DNA of 64,000 nt from Candidatus Zixiibacteriota bacterium (GTDB lineage: Bacteria; Zixibacteria; MSB-5A5; GN15; PGXB01): the NCBI GenBank assembly GCA_016933955.1, contig JAFGTT010000010.1:1-64000 (forward strand). The letters run 5' to 3'. Below are positions 16,850-26,106 of the stretch, in pieces; within the stretch, counting starts at the first letter, position 1; each line of letters opens with the position of its first letter. The position numbers and the translations under genes were made by a program. The notes beneath the pieces were generated by a model that saw only the letters and a list, made by a program, of their open reading frames with translations, did not search any database and was not told the origin of the DNA.

Positions 16850-17740
16850 ATGCTCAAAAAGGCCCTTGAAAACTATTTAAGATATCTGGCTGAAAAACGT
16901 CGTCTTTCTCCGGGTTCGGTTGAAACCTATCGTTACCATCTTACCCCCTGGATTGATTTTCTTGAACAGGAATATCCCCCCGGTTCACCGGATTCCAAAA
17001 TAACCGCTATTCTTTTAAGGAAATACCTGGCCGGAAGACGCCGGGAATCGATCTCGCTTCGGACGCTGGCCGGTTTTATTTCGGCCCTGTCCGTTTTCCA
17101 GAAGTACCTGGCCGCCGAAAAAAAATATGAGAGTTATCTCTGTAAACTTGGCCGGCTTAAATACACCCAGAAAATCCCGGATTTTTTATCCCAGAAGGAG
17201 GCCGGAGAGCTTTTTGATCTTATCGGCCGCGATAATTATCCGGCCTGGCGTGATTATATGATGGTGTCGCTGTTTTACCTGTCCGGGATAAGACGGGCCG
17301 AGATGGCAGGCCTGAAACTGAGCCATATTGATTTTTCCAGAAGAATTATGAATGTTCTGGGCAAGGGCAATAAAGAGCGGATGGTTCCATACGGAACCTC
17401 ACTGGCCGTGGATTTGGAACACTACCTGGCCGTTCGAGAGAGTTTTATTTCCGGAAAGGATAACCATCACGGTCATCTTTTTTTGAATTACCTGGGTGGA
17501 CCCCTGACGGTTCGATCGATCGACCGGATAGTCGGGAAATATTGCGCCCGGTTGGGGAAGCGAGTTACGCCGCATATGCTTCGTCACAGTTTCGCGACCC
17601 ATATGCTGGAAAACGGGGCCGATATTCTGGCCATAAAGGAACTTTTAGGTCACAGTTCTCTGGCTACCACCCAGAAATATACGCATGTCACCACCGAGCA
17701 ATTGAAGACGGTATACCGTAAGGCTCATCCGCGAGCCTGA
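16850..17740 (+). CDS. xerC: tyrosine recombinase XerC/XerD
   Basis: 296 residues. SAM-like N-terminal domain, then the catalytic domain with all residues: R148 (SGIRRAE), K172 (GKGNKER), H242 and R245 (HMLRHSFATH), H268 (LLGHSS) and nucleophile Y277. It resolves chromosome dimers at dif. Position between topA and hslV favours XerC over XerD. No phage or integron features are nearby. Confidence 0.93.
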   Translation: MLKKALENYLRYLAEKRRLSPGSVETYRYHLTPWIDFLEQEYPPGSPDSKITAILLRKYLAGRRRESISLRTLAGFISALSVFQKYLAAEKKYESYLCKLGRLKYTQKIPDFLSQKEAGELFDLIGRDNYPAWRDYMMVSLFYLSGIRRAEMAGLKLSHIDFSRRIMNVLGKGNKERMVPYGTSLAVDLEHYLAVRESFISGKDNHHGHLFLNYLGGPLTVRSIDRIVGKYCARLGKRVTPHMLRHSFATHMLENGADILAIKELLGHSSLATTQKYTHVTTEQLKTVYRKAHPRA

Positions 17741-17755
17741 CACGAGGGAATGATT

Positions 17756-18292
17756 ATGAGAATGCATGCAACGACAATATTATGTTTAAGGTACAAAGGG
17801 GTCGTGGCCATCGGCGGCGACGGGCAGGTTACTTTCGGTGATACGGTCATGAAATCGAAGGCGATCAAAATCCGGAAGATTTACGGAGATACCATTCTAA
17901 CCGGGTTTGCCGGGGCGGCGGCAGATGCCATGGCGCTGTTCGAGCGATTCGAGGCCAAAATCGAGGAATTTGCCGGGAATCTGCCACGGGCGGCGGTCGA
18001 ACTGGCCAAAGAGTGGCGGACCGATAAGTACCTTCAAAAACTGGAAGCTCTTCTGGCCGTGGCCGATAAGAAAAATTCATTGCTCATATCGGGCACCGGC
18101 GAGGTGGTCGAACCAGACGACGGTATTCTGGCTATCGGTTCCGGTGGACCGTATGCTCTGGCCGCGGCCAGGGCGATCATAGCACTTAATCCGAAAATGT
18201 CGGCCGAGGAGATCGTCCGCAAGGCTCTTGAAATAACCGCCGAAATCTGCATTTACACCAATGAACATATCACCGTGGATACCATAAAATGA
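17756..18292 (+). CDS. hslV: HslV (ClpQ) protease subunit
   Basis: About 178 residues from ATG 17756, which has SD GAGGG at 17744-17748; the earlier ATG 17750 abuts the SD. After a short propeptide the catalytic Thr is the first T of [24 protein letters not shown] follows as in all HslV. A dodecameric threonine protease working with HslU in the cytoplasm. Its TGA overlaps the hslU ATG (ATGA), so the two are translationally coupled. Confidence 0.95.
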   Translation: MRMHATTILCLRYKGVVAIGGDGQVTFGDTVMKSKAIKIRKIYGDTILTGFAGAAADAMALFERFEAKIEEFAGNLPRAAVELAKEWRTDKYLQKLEALLAVADKKNSLLISGTGEVVEPDDGILAIGSGGPYALAAARAIIALNPKMSAEEIVRKALEITAEICIYTNEHITVDTIK

Positions 18293-19650
18293 TCAATAAA
18301 GAAATTCTGACTCCCCGCGAAATTGTCGAACATCTCGACAAATATATCATCGGCCAGGATAAGGCCAAGAAATCGGTCGCCATTGCCCTTCGCAATCGCT
18401 GGCGCCGCCGCGAGGTGACCGGCGAAATCGGGCGGGAAATTCTGCCCAATAATATTCTTATGATTGGTCCGACGGGGGTCGGAAAAACCGAAATCGCCCG
18501 GCGTCTGGCCGATATGGCCGGGGCGCCGTTTATGAAGGTCGAGGCCTCGAAGTTTACCGAAGTCGGCTATGTCGGGCGGGATGTCGAGTCGATGGTCCGC
18601 GATCTGGTTGATCTGGCCGTTAATATGGTCAAGCAGAAAAGGTCCGAGGAAGTGGCCCAGAAAGCCCGTGAAAATACTAATGAAAAGATACTTGATCTGC
18701 TGTTACCGCCGAATCGAAAATCTCTGCCTGTGCCGGGGCAGGAAGTAAAGGCCGAGGAACCGAAAATCCAGGATAGCGGGACTCGGGAGAAATTCCGGCA
18801 GAAACTGGCGGAGGGCAAGCTTGAGGAGCGGATTATCGAACTGGATGCTCCGCAGGATCGTTTTCCGGTGGTGGAGATTTTTTCCCCGATGGGCATGGAG
18901 GAACTGGGGATTAATTTCCAGGAAATGTTTTCCGGGTTGATGCCCAAGAAAACCAAGCGGCGGAAAATGACGGTGGCCGAGGCGAGGAAATTTATCTATT
19001 CCGAGGAGCTTTCCAAGCTGGTTAATATGGATGATGTCATCACCGATGCTCTTGAGCTGGCTCAGGAGGCCGGGATTATCTTTATCGATGAGATCGATAA
19101 AATCGCGGGGGAGAAATCCAAGGTCGGTCCCGATGTCTCCAGAGAGGGTGTTCAGCGGGATATTCTGCCGATTGTCGAGGGATCGGCGGTGATGACCAAA
19201 TACGGGATGGTGATTACCGATCATATTCTTTTCATTGCGGCCGGGGCTTTCCATTCCTCGAAACCGTCCGACCTGATTCCCGAATTGCAGGGCCGGTTTC
19301 CGATTCGGGTGGAACTGGAATCGTTGACCTCGGAGGATTTCGTGAGGATTCTTTCCGAGCCCAAAAACGCCCTGGTGAAGCAGTATATCGCCCTGATGGA
19401 GGCTGATGGGGTTCAATTGGTGTTTGAAAGCAAGGCGCTTAATCGTATTGCCGAGATTGCCGAGCAGGTCAATACGGAGACCGAAAACATCGGGGCCCGC
19501 CGGCTTCATACGGTCATGTCGACTCTTCTTGAGGACATCATGTTCGATGCTCCCGGGAAAAGCAAACGGATCAAAATCACCGCGGCTCTGGTGGATAAAC
19601 GTCTGAAGGAAATTATCCAGAGTGAGGATTTGAGCCGGTATATTTTGTAG
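18289..19650 (+). CDS. hslU: HslU (ClpY) ATPase subunit
   Basis: 453 residues, full length. AAA+ unfoldase that feeds HslV. Walker A is G60-PTGVGKT; Walker [10 protein letters not shown] lies near 260; the inserted I-domain spans about 110-240; the C terminus ends DLSRYIL, as needed to open HslV. Ends with TAG. A GGTGCGA/TCGCACC hairpin follows at 19676-19692. Confidence 0.97.
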   Translation: MINKEILTPREIVEHLDKYIIGQDKAKKSVAIALRNRWRRREVTGEIGREILPNNILMIGPTGVGKTEIARRLADMAGAPFMKVEASKFTEVGYVGRDVESMVRDLVDLAVNMVKQKRSEEVAQKARENTNEKILDLLLPPNRKSLPVPGQEVKAEEPKIQDSGTREKFRQKLAEGKLEERIIELDAPQDRFPVVEIFSPMGMEELGINFQEMFSGLMPKKTKRRKMTVAEARKFIYSEELSKLVNMDDVITDALELAQEAGIIFIDEIDKIAGEKSKVGPDVSREGVQRDILPIVEGSAVMTKYGMVITDHILFIAAGAFHSSKPSDLIPELQGRFPIRVELESLTSEDFVRILSEPKNALVKQYIALMEADGVQLVFESKALNRIAEIAEQVNTETENIGARRLHTVMSTLLEDIMFDAPGKSKRIKITAALVDKRLKEIIQSEDLSRYIL

Positions 19651-19675
19651 CGGATTTTAATTGCATTATAAAAAG

Positions 19676-19692
19676 GGTGCGAGGGTCGCACC
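19676..19692 (+). terminator. hairpin after hslU, weak terminator
   Basis: Perfect 7-bp stem GGTGCGA/TCGCACC with a 3-base loop, followed only by GGTTTATTT. It may terminate poorly or act as an attenuator before the gene at 19717. Confidence 0.4.
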
Positions 19693-19716
19693 GGTTTATT
19701 TAAAGGAGATCAGATC

Positions 19717-20100
19717 ATGACACGCGGGACCTTCGCGACCGCTATTAACTGTATGGACGGCCGGGTACAACTCCCGGTGATCAACTTCATGAAGGAAAGA
19801 TACAAAGTTGATCATGTCGATAAAATAACCGCCCAGGGTCCGATAAAAATTCTATCGGAAAACAGGGATATGAAGATCGTCGAGGCCATTCGGGAACGCG
19901 TCGCCATTTCGGTCGAACAGCATGGTTCGAAAGTAATCGCCATCACCGGTCATCATGATTGTGCCGGGAATCCGGTGGATCGGGGTATCCAGCTGAAACA
20001 ACTGGATAAGACGGCCGCCCTGGTGAGAGGCTGGGGATTTAAGGCGGAGATTATCAAGCTATGGATTGATGAAAACTGGGAGGTCACTCCGGTCGAGTAA
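19717..20100 (+). CDS. small beta-carbonic-anhydrase-like protein
   Basis: 127 residues, SD AAAGGAG. The Zn-site pattern of beta carbonic anhydrases is present: C12-M-D14-G-R16 and H79-x2-C82, giving the Cys-His-Cys ligands plus the Asp/Arg dyad. The protein is much shorter than classical beta-CAs (about 200 residues), lacking the N-terminal helices and C-terminal part. It may be a minimal CO2 hydratase or a Zn-binding relative with another role. Monocistronic after hslU. Confidence 0.65.
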   Translation: MTRGTFATAINCMDGRVQLPVINFMKERYKVDHVDKITAQGPIKILSENRDMKIVEAIRERVAISVEQHGSKVIAITGHHDCAGNPVDRGIQLKQLDKTAALVRGWGFKAEIIKLWIDENWEVTPVE

Positions 20101-20129
20101 TCGAAAAATACAATCCCATTTCAAGTCGA

Positions 20130-20495
20130 TCAGCGCGAAATATAATTGGCCAGATTCAAAAATTCCGGGCTGTTGATAAGCATTTCAATAATCTTTCTGA
20201 TGTCATCGGAGACGTTTTTCAACTGGAATCCGGCCCGGTAATAATAGGAGTCGTCATCCTTGCGACTCCACAGATTGCAGGCCTCGAAGGTTAATTCCGT
20301 GACGCCGTTAATACTCACGGGTAATTCCAGCCTGAGGTGAACCGGCCCGGTAGCGGTGATATTTTTATCCCCGATTAACATAATGCCTTCGGTCGAGATA
20401 TCTACCAGGTTCCCGAATGGCTGTCGGGTGTCCAGATTGAAGACATTAATTCTGATACCCGGACGGGCCCGCTCATGTTTTCTGCGATCATTCAT
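20130..20495 (-). CDS. PilZ-domain protein
   Basis: About 121 residues from ATG 20495, preceded by AAGGGA; an earlier in-frame start at 20567 is less likely. It has the c-di-GMP signature: RRKHERARP at the N terminus and DISTEG near residue 35, then the six-stranded PilZ barrel. A cytoplasmic c-di-GMP effector with no fused output domain, relevant to the pilus genes about 16 kb away. Stands alone between convergent and divergent genes. Confidence 0.8.
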   Translation of the reverse strand: MNDRRKHERARPGIRINVFNLDTRQPFGNLVDISTEGIMLIGDKNITATGPVHLRLELPVSINGVTELTFEACNLWSRKDDDSYYYRAGFQLKNVSDDIRKIIEMLINSPEFLNLANYISR

Positions 20496-20717
20496 AGGTT
20501 GTCCCTTATATCCGAAGAGTGCCGATGTTGATACCTGATGCCGATTTCGATCACACCTTATGGGCATGAAGACTGTATCAACATGTCTATTTTAATTATC
20601 GACAGGCAGGGCTGTTATTTTAATTAAACCAGCCGATCTGTCGATGGCGATAAGATTATCACTTTCAATTTCATTTCTTTGCCATATATCGGATTTGCCG
20701 CGGCGTATAGATATTAA

Positions 20718-21395
20718 GTGTATGAGACTCATCAAAATACGGACAGCCCGGGTGAGGGCCCGACTGAATTGGAGGCGGAAGAAGGCGATGAAGAAGGTTT
20801 CGGTGAACTTCTGAAGTTCACCCTGCCGGGATTTATCGCGGCTTTTATTGCCGGAATCTTTCTGGATCAATTGGGTTTTCAAAAAAGCGGAGTCGGGCAG
20901 TGGTTGATCCGAACTCTGGCCGGGGAAGGAGAATCTCTTTTTGAAGGCATCTTCTCCCTGCGCCGGCGATTGACTCGGGCGGCCGGATCGATGGCCGAAG
21001 CCTATGGGTGGGGGAAATTACTGGGAATGCTGGTTCCTTGGCTGGTTGACTGGGGAAGCCGTCTGGCCGGAGTCGATGTCTATGGAGTCGATAGCTTTTA
21101 TATTCCCTATTTTTATGCCATGTCGGACCAGATCGGGGCCAATATTTCCGGCTCGATATATCTCCGTAAAAAGGAAGGTTCCTGGCGATCGGCCGCTGGC
21201 AAATACTTCCGTCATCCGGTTATGCTGACCAGCCTGGCGATCATTCTAATTGTCCCCGTCGGGCTTTTATTGGTCCGTTTATCTGGATTCAGTCCGACCA
21301 CCCAGAAATATACCGCCCTTGAGACCATCGCCGCCAATCTCTGCTGGCTTCCGGTCGTGGTTGGCTGGCTGGCGGATCGCAAATCCGCCAAATAG
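20718..21395 (+). CDS. hypothetical inner-membrane protein
   Basis: 225 residues from GTG 20718 with an acidic N terminus ([11 protein letters not shown]). Hydrophobic segments near residues 33-50, 100-118, 176-198 and 205-220 suggest three or four TM helices. No family motif recognised. Neighbours (PilZ protein divergently, EF-hand protein downstream) give no clear functional link. Confidence 0.55.
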   Translation: MYETHQNTDSPGEGPTELEAEEGDEEGFGELLKFTLPGFIAAFIAGIFLDQLGFQKSGVGQWLIRTLAGEGESLFEGIFSLRRRLTRAAGSMAEAYGWGKLLGMLVPWLVDWGSRLAGVDVYGVDSFYIPYFYAMSDQIGANISGSIYLRKKEGSWRSAAGKYFRHPVMLTSLAIILIVPVGLLLVRLSGFSPTTQKYTALETIAANLCWLPVVVGWLADRKSAK

Positions 21396-21589
21396 AAAGG
21401 TGAAACAATATTTTCCGGCCACTTTGATTTCCGAATCCATTTCTCGAACATGTATCCTCCGTTACAATTTGAAACAATTAAACCCCTTGATTTTACGAAA
21501 GTCTGCCGGATTCCAACCGAGATTATCATCAGGTATGGGAAAATTCCGACACCGATCGGAAAGTAGAAAACAACCCACAGGAGGTAAAC

Positions 21590-21940
21590 ATGATTAGCGA
21601 AGTCCAGAGCAACATGAGTATGTCGTCGGACATGATGTTGCAGATGCGCGAAGAAATGTTCGCGAAAATCGATCTGAACGGCGACGGTCAACTGGATCAG
21701 GATGAAATCCAGCAAATGATGAATCAGAGACCGGCGCCTTCGGAGCACGCGCTGAACGCCGAGGAATTCCTGGCGCAAGTGGATACGGATGGCGACGGCG
21801 TGATCAGCAAAGAGGAATTCGAGGCGATGGAGCCACCCAAGCCGCCGACCTACAATCTGGCTGATATTATGGGTGAAGGAAACTCCCAGGAATCGATAGA
21901 GTCCCGGATGACGGGCAGCCTGCTGGATATTCTAAGCTGA
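21590..21940 (+). CDS. EF-hand calcium-binding protein
   Basis: 116 residues, strong SD AGGAGG. Two canonical 12-residue EF-hand loops are present, DLNGDGQLDQDE (about 28-39) and DTDGDGVISKEE (about 66-77), each with Asp at 1, 3, 5 and Glu at 12. There is no signal peptide and an acidic, Met/Gln-rich N terminus. It is probably a soluble Ca2+ sensor or buffer. Followed by a strong terminator, so monocistronic. Confidence 0.82.
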   Translation: MISEVQSNMSMSSDMMLQMREEMFAKIDLNGDGQLDQDEIQQMMNQRPAPSEHALNAEEFLAQVDTDGDGVISKEEFEAMEPPKPPTYNLADIMGEGNSQESIESRMTGSLLDILS

Positions 21941-21964
21941 ACGATCCCTTCTCATCTCTCTATC

Positions 21965-22002
21965 AAGGCAGAATGATTTTTTACTTATTCTGCCTTTTTT
22001 TA
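21965..22002 (+). terminator. Rho-independent terminator after the EF-hand gene
   Basis: AAGGCAGAATGA and TTATTCTGCCTT form an 11-12 bp stem around a short T-rich loop, followed by a long T run. Confidence 0.85.
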
Positions 22003-22051
22003 TTTTTATTTAATTAGTCTTTTTTGGTCCAGCGGTGTCATAAATTAAGAT

Positions 22052-22804
22052 ATGGATCAATTATATACCGGTTTTAAACTGCAGTCACCGATCAGATATG
22101 GGGTGCTGGTGGTCCGAACCCACGATCAGGGGATCCTGGCCGACCGAACCTGTTTTACCGCATCCGGTTTCACGATCCTTGAAGAAATCGGCCCGGGGGA
22201 TTTCAAGCGGGTTGTCAAGGATATCCGGCCCGATATCGTTCTTATAATCGGTGAGCTGAAAACTTATCATGATGTCGCCATATGTCGGGAGATTTGCGGC
22301 GGTTTCAATGGATTAGTGGTGGCTGTGGCGGTCAACGACGCCACCCAATTCGAATCTGTTATCCTTGAAAACGGCGCCGATGATTTTATAAGCGGTCGGT
22401 TTTCAATCGATAGTCTTCTGGCCCGTATGAAAGCCCTTATTCGCCGGACCCAGAGCCCAGCCAGTCAGACCGGAAATGGTCATAATGGCAACGGCCTCAT
22501 CAGGATCGGAGATCTGGAGATTAATGGTACAGGTCGAATGGCCAGCCTTGATAATCGTGAAATCCCGCTGACGACGGCAGAATTCGACCTGCTATGGCTT
22601 TTGGCCAGCCGCCCGAATCAAATTGTTTCCCGGGATGAGTTATATCGGGAACTTATGCGGATTGAGTATGATGGTCTTGACCGATGTGTCGATCTGAGGG
22701 TTTGCCGCCTGAGAAAAAAACTGGGCGATTGCGGTAAAAAACCGCGAATGATCAAATCCGTTCGAAGCGAAGGCTATGTTTTGGTAGGTGAGCAGCTTAA
22801 GTGA
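22052..22804 (+). CDS. OmpR-family regulator with pseudo-receiver domain
   Basis: 250 residues. The C-terminal winged helix (about 150-248) is a clear Trans_reg_C domain: PLTTAEFDLLWLLASRPNQIVSR, DLRVCRLRKKLGD, SVRSEGYVL. The N-terminal domain has a receiver-like layout but the key residues are gone: the phospho-Asp position after PDIVLI is Ile66, the acidic pair is Arg-Thr (22-23), and the Lys of the usual TKPF motif is Gly (SGRF). It probably works without phosphorylation. No histidine kinase is adjacent. Confidence 0.82.
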   Translation: MDQLYTGFKLQSPIRYGVLVVRTHDQGILADRTCFTASGFTILEEIGPGDFKRVVKDIRPDIVLIIGELKTYHDVAICREICGGFNGLVVAVAVNDATQFESVILENGADDFISGRFSIDSLLARMKALIRRTQSPASQTGNGHNGNGLIRIGDLEINGTGRMASLDNREIPLTTAEFDLLWLLASRPNQIVSRDELYRELMRIEYDGLDRCVDLRVCRLRKKLGDCGKKPRMIKSVRSEGYVLVGEQLK

Positions 22805-22860
22805 AGCTGTTTTTGGATTTTCTCGACAACAATTTCCCCGGAATTAATTTAAATAAAACA

Positions 22861-23451
22861 TCAGGCCTGATGGATTTTGATATCTCCAAAAGTGGTCGAG
22901 GCCGTAATCTGGAGTTTATCGGGAGCCGAATCATAATCCTCGGTGCTGGCGGTCAGGCCGGCCGAAAATCCCGAAGCGGCCTTACCGAATAAGTAAATAT
23001 CTCCCATGGTCGATGAAGCGTAGGCGCTGGCCGCCATATCCGAAGGGACGATAATGGTAACATCGCCAAAAGTGCTCGCTATAACAAGGCGATTGGCACC
23101 GGACCGGAGTATTCCGCCGGCCAGGTTAATGGAAATGTCGCCAAAAACGCAGGAATAACTTCGACCGTCAATATCCATCCCCCGGGCCTCAATATTAATG
23201 TCCCCGAAAACGTGGGAATGCCCGGTTCGGGAGTCATTTCCGATCTTAATATTGACATCATCATACATCGATGTCGTCTTATTCCGGCGTTTTCTGAAAA
23301 TCAGGGCGATACCGATTATTATCAGAAGCAGGGGCCAGAGGTCACGAAACAGGTGTCGAGTCGGATAGTGGATGATATCCAGGTTATTCAGTAAAATCCA
23401 CAGGCCCAGGACGAGAATAACCGCTCCCCAGAATTCCTTACGTTTGAACAT
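22861..23451 (-). CDS. LiaF-like membrane protein with FGDI-repeat beta domain
   Basis: 196 residues from ATG 23451 with SD GGAGG. Two TM helices (about 7-25 and 32-50) with the DLWPLLLIIIG motif of DUF5668-type toast-rack proteins. A C-terminal beta-helix-like domain follows in which FGDI/FGDV recurs four times (VFGDINI, VFGDISI, TFGDVTI, TFGDIKI). Related proteins (LiaF) respond to cell-wall stress. It converges with the pseudo-receiver regulator gene. Role here is inferred from the family only. Confidence 0.75.
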   Translation of the reverse strand: MFKRKEFWGAVILVLGLWILLNNLDIIHYPTRHLFRDLWPLLLIIIGIALIFRKRRNKTTSMYDDVNIKIGNDSRTGHSHVFGDINIEARGMDIDGRSYSCVFGDISINLAGGILRSGANRLVIASTFGDVTIIVPSDMAASAYASSTMGDIYLFGKAASGFSAGLTASTEDYDSAPDKLQITASTTFGDIKIHQA

Positions 23452-23559
23452 ATTTAATCCTCCATTGGATTGGGATACGTCTATTTTAACCAAAATGTTG
23501 CGATATGCAAGAGAAACCTGGATGGTCGGATTCAATTATTCCGGGCAACTATTACAATC

Positions 23560-23589
23560 TTGACACAGGCGGATTCGGAGTATTATATT
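23560..23589 (+). promoter_or_regulatory. promoter of argF
   Basis: TTGACA at 23560-23565 and TATATT at 23584-23589, spacing 18 (TATTAT at 23581 would give spacing 15). It ends 32 bases before the argF ATG, and SD AAGGAGGG lies between. Confidence 0.55.
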
Positions 23590-23621
23590 CGTCGGCTTTT
23601 AAAAGATGGAAAGGAGGGCGC

Positions 23622-24524
23622 ATGCCCAGATCATTTACCGAGATCACCGATTTGACCGCCGGTGAAATTCATGAGGTTTTCGAGTTATGCCGGAAGATGA
23701 AATCCGGCGAGATAACGCCCCGGCCGCTGGCCGGGAAATCAGTCGCCTGTATCTTCACTAAACCGTCCCTGCGAACCCGGATATCTTTTGAGGTGGGAAT
23801 TAACGAGTTGGGGGGGAATGCCCTCTACGTTACCGATAATGAGATCCAGATCGGCAAGCGCGAATCGGTTCATGATGTGGCCAAAGTTCTTTCTCGATTC
23901 GTGGGATTGATCATGATTAGGACCTTCGCCCATACCGATGTGACCGGACTGGCCAAATATGCCACGGTTCCGATTGTCAACGGGTTAACCGACCTGGTCC
24001 ATCCCTGCCAGATCATGGGGGACTATTTTACGCTTCTTGAACACCGCCGCAAAGACCGTTTTGCCATCGCCTATCTTGGTGACGGCAACAATATTGCCAA
24101 CAGCTGGCTTAACCTGGCCAGCCGGATTCCCCTTGATCTTCGGATCGGAACGGCCCAAGAAACGCCGCCGAATAAAGCCCTTTTGGAACGAGCTCGGGCC
24201 AACAAGGAGAGCCGGATTACAATAACCGAGGATCCTAAAGAAGCCGTCAAGGATGCCGATGTTATCTATACGGATGTCTGGGCCTCAATGGGCCAGAAAG
24301 ACTTATTAGAGGAGAAGCAAAGGTTATTACGTAAATTCCAGGTAAATGCGGCGCTATTGGCCGGAGCCAGCTCCGATGTGTTGGTTATGCACTGCCTGCC
24401 GGCTGAGCGGGGGAGGGAAATTACCGACGAGGTTATGGATGGTTCTCACTCGGTCGTCTTCGACGAGGCGGAAAACCGACTGCACATCCAGAAAGCAATC
24501 ATGACCTTCCTGCTCGAGCATTAG
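23622..24524 (+). CDS. argF: ornithine carbamoyltransferase
   Basis: 300 residues from ATG 23622, which has SD AAGGAGGG; an upstream in-frame start at 23505 lies before the predicted promoter and is rejected. It makes citrulline from ornithine and carbamoyl phosphate. The carbamoyl-phosphate motif is S49-LRTR, HPCQ is at 127-130, the SMG loop at 222-224 and HCLPA at 257-261. The classical STRTR is SLRTR here. No other arginine gene is in the window. Confidence 0.92.
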   Translation: MPRSFTEITDLTAGEIHEVFELCRKMKSGEITPRPLAGKSVACIFTKPSLRTRISFEVGINELGGNALYVTDNEIQIGKRESVHDVAKVLSRFVGLIMIRTFAHTDVTGLAKYATVPIVNGLTDLVHPCQIMGDYFTLLEHRRKDRFAIAYLGDGNNIANSWLNLASRIPLDLRIGTAQETPPNKALLERARANKESRITITEDPKEAVKDADVIYTDVWASMGQKDLLEEKQRLLRKFQVNAALLAGASSDVLVMHCLPAERGREITDEVMDGSHSVVFDEAENRLHIQKAIMTFLLEH

Positions 24525-24581
24525 GAATCATTGCCGTCATGGCCGGCACCCGGTTAAGAGGGCCGCGAAAGGAGATGCCGT

Positions 24582-25433
24582 ATGCGTTCAAAATTCAGTC
24601 TTCCGGGATTCGGCCTTGTTTTGATGGCGATCCTCGCGTTGATGTTCGCAGGATGCTCGGATGACAGCACAACCGTCATCTATGACGACAGCCTGACCAA
24701 TGGTGATCCCGAAGATCCGGAATTTCTTCTGGTACAGGATCGGGTGAACGATTTCTTCACTCAGACACAGGAAGATTTCCTGCTCGGGTTTGAAAATATT
24801 TACCAGTTGCCGACCGATACCGAAGAAGTCCGTAATATGTACGGTCCTATGGGACCGGAGGATATCGTCAATTATGTTTATGCCAATGGCTGGCATATTA
24901 CGTATGTCGAACGCAATAACGCCTATTTCAACGATTTCTTCCATGATTCCGTGCAATTTCAGATCGACAGCGAACCGGTGGAAGAACCGACCGGGCTCGA
25001 TCTCCTGCATTACATTCGGTACTGCGGGTATGCAACCAATGTGACCGATGAGACGCATACGGATTACAATGGCCATGTCGATCTGATCTTTGAAGATCTT
25101 GACACGGAAACCTGCACAATCAATGGCACCAACAGCAAGCTACTCGAATATACTTATATATGTCCCGAATCGACCGTGGTGTCGACATATGACTTCGACA
25201 ATACGATAAGTGATGTCAATGTAAATGAGGTTCCGTCTTATGGCTGGTCCGGCAGTTATCCGGTTACCGGCGAGATGGTCATCACCGTCGCTCAAGTTCG
25301 CGATGTCGATTATGGTTCCGGCAGTCAAATCACGGTTCGTAACTGGTCGGTTTCGGTTGAAATTGAAGATGGTGTTGCGGCAGTGCGGGTGGTCAGCGAT
25401 GATTTAGTCTGGGATTATGAGATGGAGCTTTGA
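24582..25433 (+). CDS. hypothetical secreted lipoprotein
   Basis: 283 residues, SD AAAGGAG. Signal peptide with lipobox MFAGC (Cys25), then a soluble acidic domain with many Tyr/Asp residues. No recognised family. Ends before a strong terminator. Probably an outer-membrane or periplasmic lipoprotein; function unknown. Confidence 0.65.
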   Translation: MRSKFSLPGFGLVLMAILALMFAGCSDDSTTVIYDDSLTNGDPEDPEFLLVQDRVNDFFTQTQEDFLLGFENIYQLPTDTEEVRNMYGPMGPEDIVNYVYANGWHITYVERNNAYFNDFFHDSVQFQIDSEPVEEPTGLDLLHYIRYCGYATNVTDETHTDYNGHVDLIFEDLDTETCTINGTNSKLLEYTYICPESTVVSTYDFDNTISDVNVNEVPSYGWSGSYPVTGEMVITVAQVRDVDYGSGSQITVRNWSVSVEIEDGVAAVRVVSDDLVWDYEMEL

Positions 25434-25471
25434 TCCTTGAATCCGGAAAAGACACTATTAAACGGTAATAT

Positions 25472-25500
25472 AAAACCCGGCCTTGCAGCCGGGTTTTTTT
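25472..25500 (+). terminator. Rho-independent terminator
   Basis: AAAACCCGGC and GCCGGGTTTT form a 10-bp stem with a 6-base loop and end in a T run. Confidence 0.9.
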
Positions 25501-25505
25501 GTTGA

Positions 25506-25533
25506 TTGACAGTTTTCTGAAAATCAGTAAATT
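25506..25533 (+). promoter_or_regulatory. promoter giving a probably leaderless mRNA
   Basis: TTGACA at 25506-25511 and TAAATT at 25528-25533, spacing 16. The expected start (about 25540) coincides with the ATG at 25541, and no SD precedes that ATG. Confidence 0.5.
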
Positions 25534-25540
25534 AAAATAT

Positions 25541-25975
25541 ATGAAGGAAATAGCCAAATATTCAGGATGTTTTATTTGCGGTGAAAAAAATTCTATCGGT
25601 CTGAAATCTCGCTTTTATTTTACCGGAGAAAAGGCGATCACCGATGTCGTTGCGGAGAAGCAGTATGAAGGTTATCTGGGTATTTATCACGGCGGGATAA
25701 CCGCGGCATTGCTCGATGAGGTCATGATTAAAGCCTTGCTGGCCCGTGAAATATATGCCTTGACGGTCGAATTGACGGTTCGTTTTCAAAAGGCTATTCG
25801 GATCGGCCAGAAGTTACATTTCGAAGGATACCTGGAATTACAGAAGGGTCGTCTGTTCGAAACCCGGGGGAAAGTTATGGTTGAGTCGGGAGACGTGGTC
25901 GCTTCGGCCAGCGGTAAATATCTCCGGGTCGATGGGGATATGCGCATGGAATTGATGGAATCTCTGGAACCGTGA
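25541..25975 (+). CDS. PaaI/YigI-type hotdog-fold thioesterase
   Basis: 144 residues from ATG 25541. Single hotdog domain with the PaaI motif HGGITAALLDEVM (the HGG plus catalytic acidic residue), followed by VELTVRFQKAIRIGQKL. It begins with a CFICGEKN segment, as in a subclass of these thioesterases. It would hydrolyse acyl-CoA; substrate unknown. An in-frame TTG at 25499 lies in the terminator and is rejected. Confidence 0.8.
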   Translation: MKEIAKYSGCFICGEKNSIGLKSRFYFTGEKAITDVVAEKQYEGYLGIYHGGITAALLDEVMIKALLAREIYALTVELTVRFQKAIRIGQKLHFEGYLELQKGRLFETRGKVMVESGDVVASASGKYLRVDGDMRMELMESLEP

Positions 25976-26106
25976 TAAAGACTCTGCGTATTGATTTATA
26001 ACGGGCGAAATACCCAATGATAAAGCAAATTTACATATGTTGATATATTACCTCAGTTTTGATTGGAAGACCTCACCGCCGATAAATATTTTTTGAGAGC
26101 TGAATA

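Noticed and set aside
16850-17740. Tyrosine recombinase as integrase of a mobile element
   Set aside because: Flanked by topA and hslVU in the conserved housekeeping order, with no att-like repeats or phage genes.
18703-19509. 268-codon ORF antisense to hslU
   Set aside because: Shadow of a conserved gene; codon bias artefact.
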